A stretch of DNA of 64,000 nt from contig JAAESM010000004.1 in assembly GCA_024229395.1 (NCBI GenBank), positions 186,001-250,000 of the forward strand. Reading direction: 5' to 3'. A model generated the notes under the pieces. It was not told where the DNA came from. It was given only the letters and a program-made list of their open reading frames with translations, and ran no database searches. Shown here piece after piece: positions 61,597 through 64,000 of the stretch. The translations under genes and the position numbers were made by a program. The first letter of the stretch is position 1; each line of letters opens with the position of its first letter. This stretch comes from Planctomycetota bacterium (GTDB taxonomy: Bacteria; Planctomycetota; UBA1135).

Positions 61597-63086
61597 GTCC
61601 TAACAACTGGGATTCCCTGCGGTCTGAGCTGAACGGGCTCAACGACTCCGCTTCACAGGCGCTGTCGCGCACTTTATTCATGGATCACTTGGGTACTGCC
61701 GTACGGCGTTACCTGTGGACTCCAGCGATTGTCATGGGCTTGTGGGTGATCGTGCAAGTTATCGCACGCCTATTCGAAAGTGAAGGTCTGCGCAGTGCCT
61801 GGTGGCAGTGGCTGCTAGTGGCGCTAGCCGCATTCGTGGTGCGCGTGTTGATGCGCGTTTCGCAACAACGCTCCTTCGCCATCGATCGCGCCCAGGCCAT
61901 TGGTGAATGGGATTCTCAACTGCACTTATCCGATCGTCTGCTCGCCGCCGATGACTTCCTGACCAGTGGCGAACGTTCGGCTTTCGAAGAGGCCGCGGTG
62001 GAAGATGCTGCTGAACGGATCGCACGCACTCGTGAAGCCAGTTTGCATTTCGATCAACAACCATGGCAAGCGTCGGCGTTGACGCGCCCCGCTCTGGTCA
62101 TGCTGTTGTTGGTTCTGACTGGTGGTTTGGTGGGGCAGTGGCAAGCACCGCTTCTTGAGGAGCCTCCTACGATCACTGTGCAACTGCCTGGTGATGCCGT
62201 CGAAGTCGATGCCTTGACCGAAACCGACAGCACCGACAACGAGCTGGTCCAACCGGAAAACGGTGGTGAGACCGCCGCGCCTTCCACCGAGCGTCAGGCT
62301 GTTGCCGAGACGCGCGCCTACTCGGCAGACATCGAGGAGAAGAGCAAGGAATCCGAAGGCAAGACCGGCAGCGGACGCTCCGCTGCAGCAGAATCTTCTA
62401 CGGGTGCCGGCAACTCCAAAGGCACGCCATCGCAGCAAGGACAAATCTCCAAGCCAGCCGAAGAGAAGACCAAGGCAAAGCGTAAGCCACCAAAAGCGCA
62501 AAAGCCGCACAAGCAAGACGAGCAGACCAAGAAGGAAGAGGAGCAGGAATCCGGCTCCACTGCTGGTCGTGGTTCGTCCCGCGGTTCTAACCGCAACCCT
62601 GCAAGCTCCGACTGGTCCAGCAAGGATCACGTCAACACGCCCGACGATGACAACCTCGAGGAAGAGGAAGAAACTGAGGACGAGGAAGAAGAGCAGGAAG
62701 CACGTGGCGGCATGCAGCCGAACTTGCGTGACCGTCGTCCACCTGTCAGCCGCGATTTGAGCATCGGCTTCGGTAACCAGCCGAGCCCCGACGCCAACGG
62801 CCGAGGTGGTCCATCCCAACCAAAGAAATCGCGCGGCACCGCTTCGTTGGTGCTGGGCGTACCCATTCCCGACCGGGTCAAAGGACAACCGAACCCCGGC
62901 AAAACCAAAATCACCCAAGAACGGGTGCAGCCAAAAGCTGAATCGCAAGTCTCGGCCGACGCCCAGATTCGTCAGCCACGTTCTTCACCGAGCGCCGCCT
63001 TGCAACGACAGGACCTAGAACCGTGGATGCGCAGTCTGGTCCGTGATTATTTCCTCGCGCAACGCCAACAAGCCAAGAAACCATGA
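61593..63086 (+). CDS. Membrane protein with long disordered charged tail
   Basis: A 497-residue protein of unknown family. Three membrane helices: about 42-62 (PAIVMGLWVIVQVIARL), 69-87 and 165-182 (PALVMLLLVLTGGLVGQW), with an acidic helical segment between the second and third (HLSDRLLAADDFLTSGER). Residues about 195-470 are low-complexity: Glu/Thr/Ser, then Lys/Pro (KTKAKRKPPKAQKPHKQDEQ), then a run of Glu/Asp (NLEEEEETEDEEEEQE), then Pro/Gly. The last 25 residues (LEPWMRSLVRDYFLAQRQQ) are ordered and helical. It overlaps moxR by ATGA; similar tail-bearing membrane proteins sit in other MoxR operons. Confidence 0.7.
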   Translation: MSPNNWDSLRSELNGLNDSASQALSRTLFMDHLGTAVRRYLWTPAIVMGLWVIVQVIARLFESEGLRSAWWQWLLVALAAFVVRVLMRVSQQRSFAIDRAQAIGEWDSQLHLSDRLLAADDFLTSGERSAFEEAAVEDAAERIARTREASLHFDQQPWQASALTRPALVMLLLVLTGGLVGQWQAPLLEEPPTITVQLPGDAVEVDALTETDSTDNELVQPENGGETAAPSTERQAVAETRAYSADIEEKSKESEGKTGSGRSAAAESSTGAGNSKGTPSQQGQISKPAEEKTKAKRKPPKAQKPHKQDEQTKKEEEQESGSTAGRGSSRGSNRNPASSDWSSKDHVNTPDDDNLEEEEETEDEEEEQEARGGMQPNLRDRRPPVSRDLSIGFGNQPSPDANGRGGPSQPKKSRGTASLVLGVPIPDRVKGQPNPGKTKITQERVQPKAESQVSADAQIRQPRSSPSAALQRQDLEPWMRSLVRDYFLAQRQQAKKP

Positions 63087-64000
63087 GTAGCTCCGAGCCA
63101 AACTCCGCCACCGCCGAAGACGCACGCGTGGCTGCCACTTCCTTCCGAGACACCTACGAGCGTATTCGTAGCGAAGTCTGCCGCGCTATGGTCGGTCAAG
63201 ACGACGTCGTTGAAGGCGTTCTTACCGCCATGCTTGCTGGTGGCCACGTGCTGCTGGAAGGCGTTCCAGGCCTAGGCAAGACCTTACTGGTGGCCACACT
63301 GGGCAAGTCGGTCGACCTGGCCTTCTCGCGTATCCAGTTCACGCCCGACATGATGCCTGCCGATATCCAGGGTACTTCGATCCTGGTCGAAAACGAAGGC
63401 GGCGGCCATGAGCTGCAGTTCCAGGAAGGCCCCTTGATCTCTAGCCTGGTGCTTGCGGATGAGATCAACCGCGCCACTCCAAAGACTCAGTCTGCTTTGC
63501 TGGAAGCTATGCAGGAACGCCAGGTAACCATCGGTCGCCGTACCATCAAGTTGGTCGAACCTTTCTGCGTCATGGCAACGCAGAACCCGGTCGAGCAGGA
63601 AGGTACCTATCCGCTGCCGGAAGCGCAGTTGGACCGCTTCCTCATGAAGCTGGTAGTCGGCTACCCAGAGGAGAAGGAATATCTCGAGATCCTCAACCGC
63701 ACCACTGGTAGCTCCGAGGCGGACATCAAGCCGGTCTCCAACGGTGAAGAAATCATCGCCATGCGCGAGACCGTACGGGAAGTGCCCGTACCTGAAGCGG
63801 TCATGACCCACGCCGTACGCTTGGTCATGGGCACCCAACCGAATCGCGATTACTCGCCACCGATGGTGAACGAGTTCGTCGCTCTTGGCTCCAGCCCTCG
63901 TGGTGCTCAGGCGCTGATCCTATGCGGCAAGGTCAAGGCCTTGCTCGACGGTCGCTTCGCCGTCAGTCGCGATGACATCCGCGCTGCTGCCCCAGCCGTG
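63083..64000 (+). CDS. MoxR-family AAA+ ATPase (cut by window end)
   Basis: The first 306 residues of a MoxR ATPase; the gene runs off the window. Walker A is EGVPGLGKTLL, Walker B VLADEINRATPKTQSALLEAMQE, and the family blocks FTPDMMPADIQGT, VMATQNPVEQEGTYPLPEAQLDRFLMK are intact, with the lid helix region SPRGAQALI. MoxR proteins act with DUF58 and VWA-domain partners as metal-insertion or folding chaperones for envelope complexes; those partners would be downstream. Chosen start ATG 63083 overlaps the previous stop. Confidence 0.95.
   Translation, partial: MSSSEPNSATAEDARVAATSFRDTYERIRSEVCRAMVGQDDVVEGVLTAMLAGGHVLLEGVPGLGKTLLVATLGKSVDLAFSRIQFTPDMMPADIQGTSILVENEGGGHELQFQEGPLISSLVLADEINRATPKTQSALLEAMQERQVTIGRRTIKLVEPFCVMATQNPVEQEGTYPLPEAQLDRFLMKLVVGYPEEKEYLEILNRTTGSSEADIKPVSNGEEIIAMRETVREVPVPEAVMTHAVRLVMGTQPNRDYSPPMVNEFVALGSSPRGAQALILCGKVKALLDGRFAVSRDDIRAAAPAV

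Noticed and set aside
61926-62948. 340-codon minus-strand frame rich in Leu/Phe, apparently membrane-like
   Set aside because: It is the complement of the Lys/Glu-rich tail of the 61593 protein, which produces false hydrophobic runs.
1-64000. tRNA, rRNA, CRISPR, insertion sequence or attachment sites
   Set aside because: I found no cloverleaf-like T-loop sequences in the gaps, no spaced repeats, no transposase-like protein and no terminal inverted repeats.

Overview
This 64 kb window (GC roughly 58%) is a dense bacterial chromosome segment with short intergenic gaps and many 1-11 nt gene overlaps. I see no tRNA or rRNA genes, insertion sequences, phage genes or CRISPR arrays. The gene content fits Planctomycetota or a near relative: a zinc-ribbon/HEAT membrane protein, large secreted proteins of unknown family, a Hanks-type kinase with a long extracellular C-terminus, a short type II secretion operon, a rhomboid protease with a C-terminal helical tail, a GldA/F/G-like ABC exporter with a DUF4340 protein, and a MoxR operon. 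The phylum is an inference from content only.

Layout. 1-4.2 kb: a cut-off protein with an HEXXH motif, yraN, yajC, mnmA, the zinc-ribbon/HEAT protein and a broken lipoprotein gene. 4.2-10 kb: central carbon metabolism (mdh, pyk, sucCD) with an isolated rpmH and one membrane-anchored unknown. 10-17.8 kb: mnmD, tatA, mobA, a polyprenyl synthase, folD, a rhomboid protease, a large secreted unknown and serS. 17.8-25.4 kb (minus strand): gspD-E-F-G-H-I-J. 25.6-31.4 kb: a PTS IIA-like regulator, a YrdC/low-molecular-weight phosphatase fusion, an NtrB/NtrC-type pair and dnaK with a strong terminator. 31.5-36 kb: gldA/gldF/gldG-like genes and a DUF4340 protein. 36-39.9 kb (minus strand): yggS-kinase-purN. 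40-47 kb: ald, uppP, a PGRP-type amidase lipoprotein, tmk, holB, a small conserved protein, an AI-2E/PerM family protein and pgeF. 47-57.9 kb: ctpA, then a continuous run moaC-accB-accC-uxs-glmS and two sugar epimerases, then an htrA-type protease. 58-64 kb: an operon of secreted or membrane unknowns ending in a moxR gene cut by the window edge.

How the genes work together. The window links acyl-CoA and nucleotide-sugar supply (accBC, glmS, UXS/GAE/GalE-type enzymes), envelope traffic (YajC, TatA, T2SS, UppP, amidase, HtrA, CtpA) and translation (mnmA, mnmD, serS, rpmH). The most unusual items are an in-frame UGA that splits a secreted protein from a 44-codon tail matching its paralogue in the same window, a TatA preceded by a signal-peptide-like segment, rpmH beside pyk, the YrdC-phosphatase fusion, and the MoxR-linked operon containing a degenerate retropepsin/TPR/thioredoxin-like protein.
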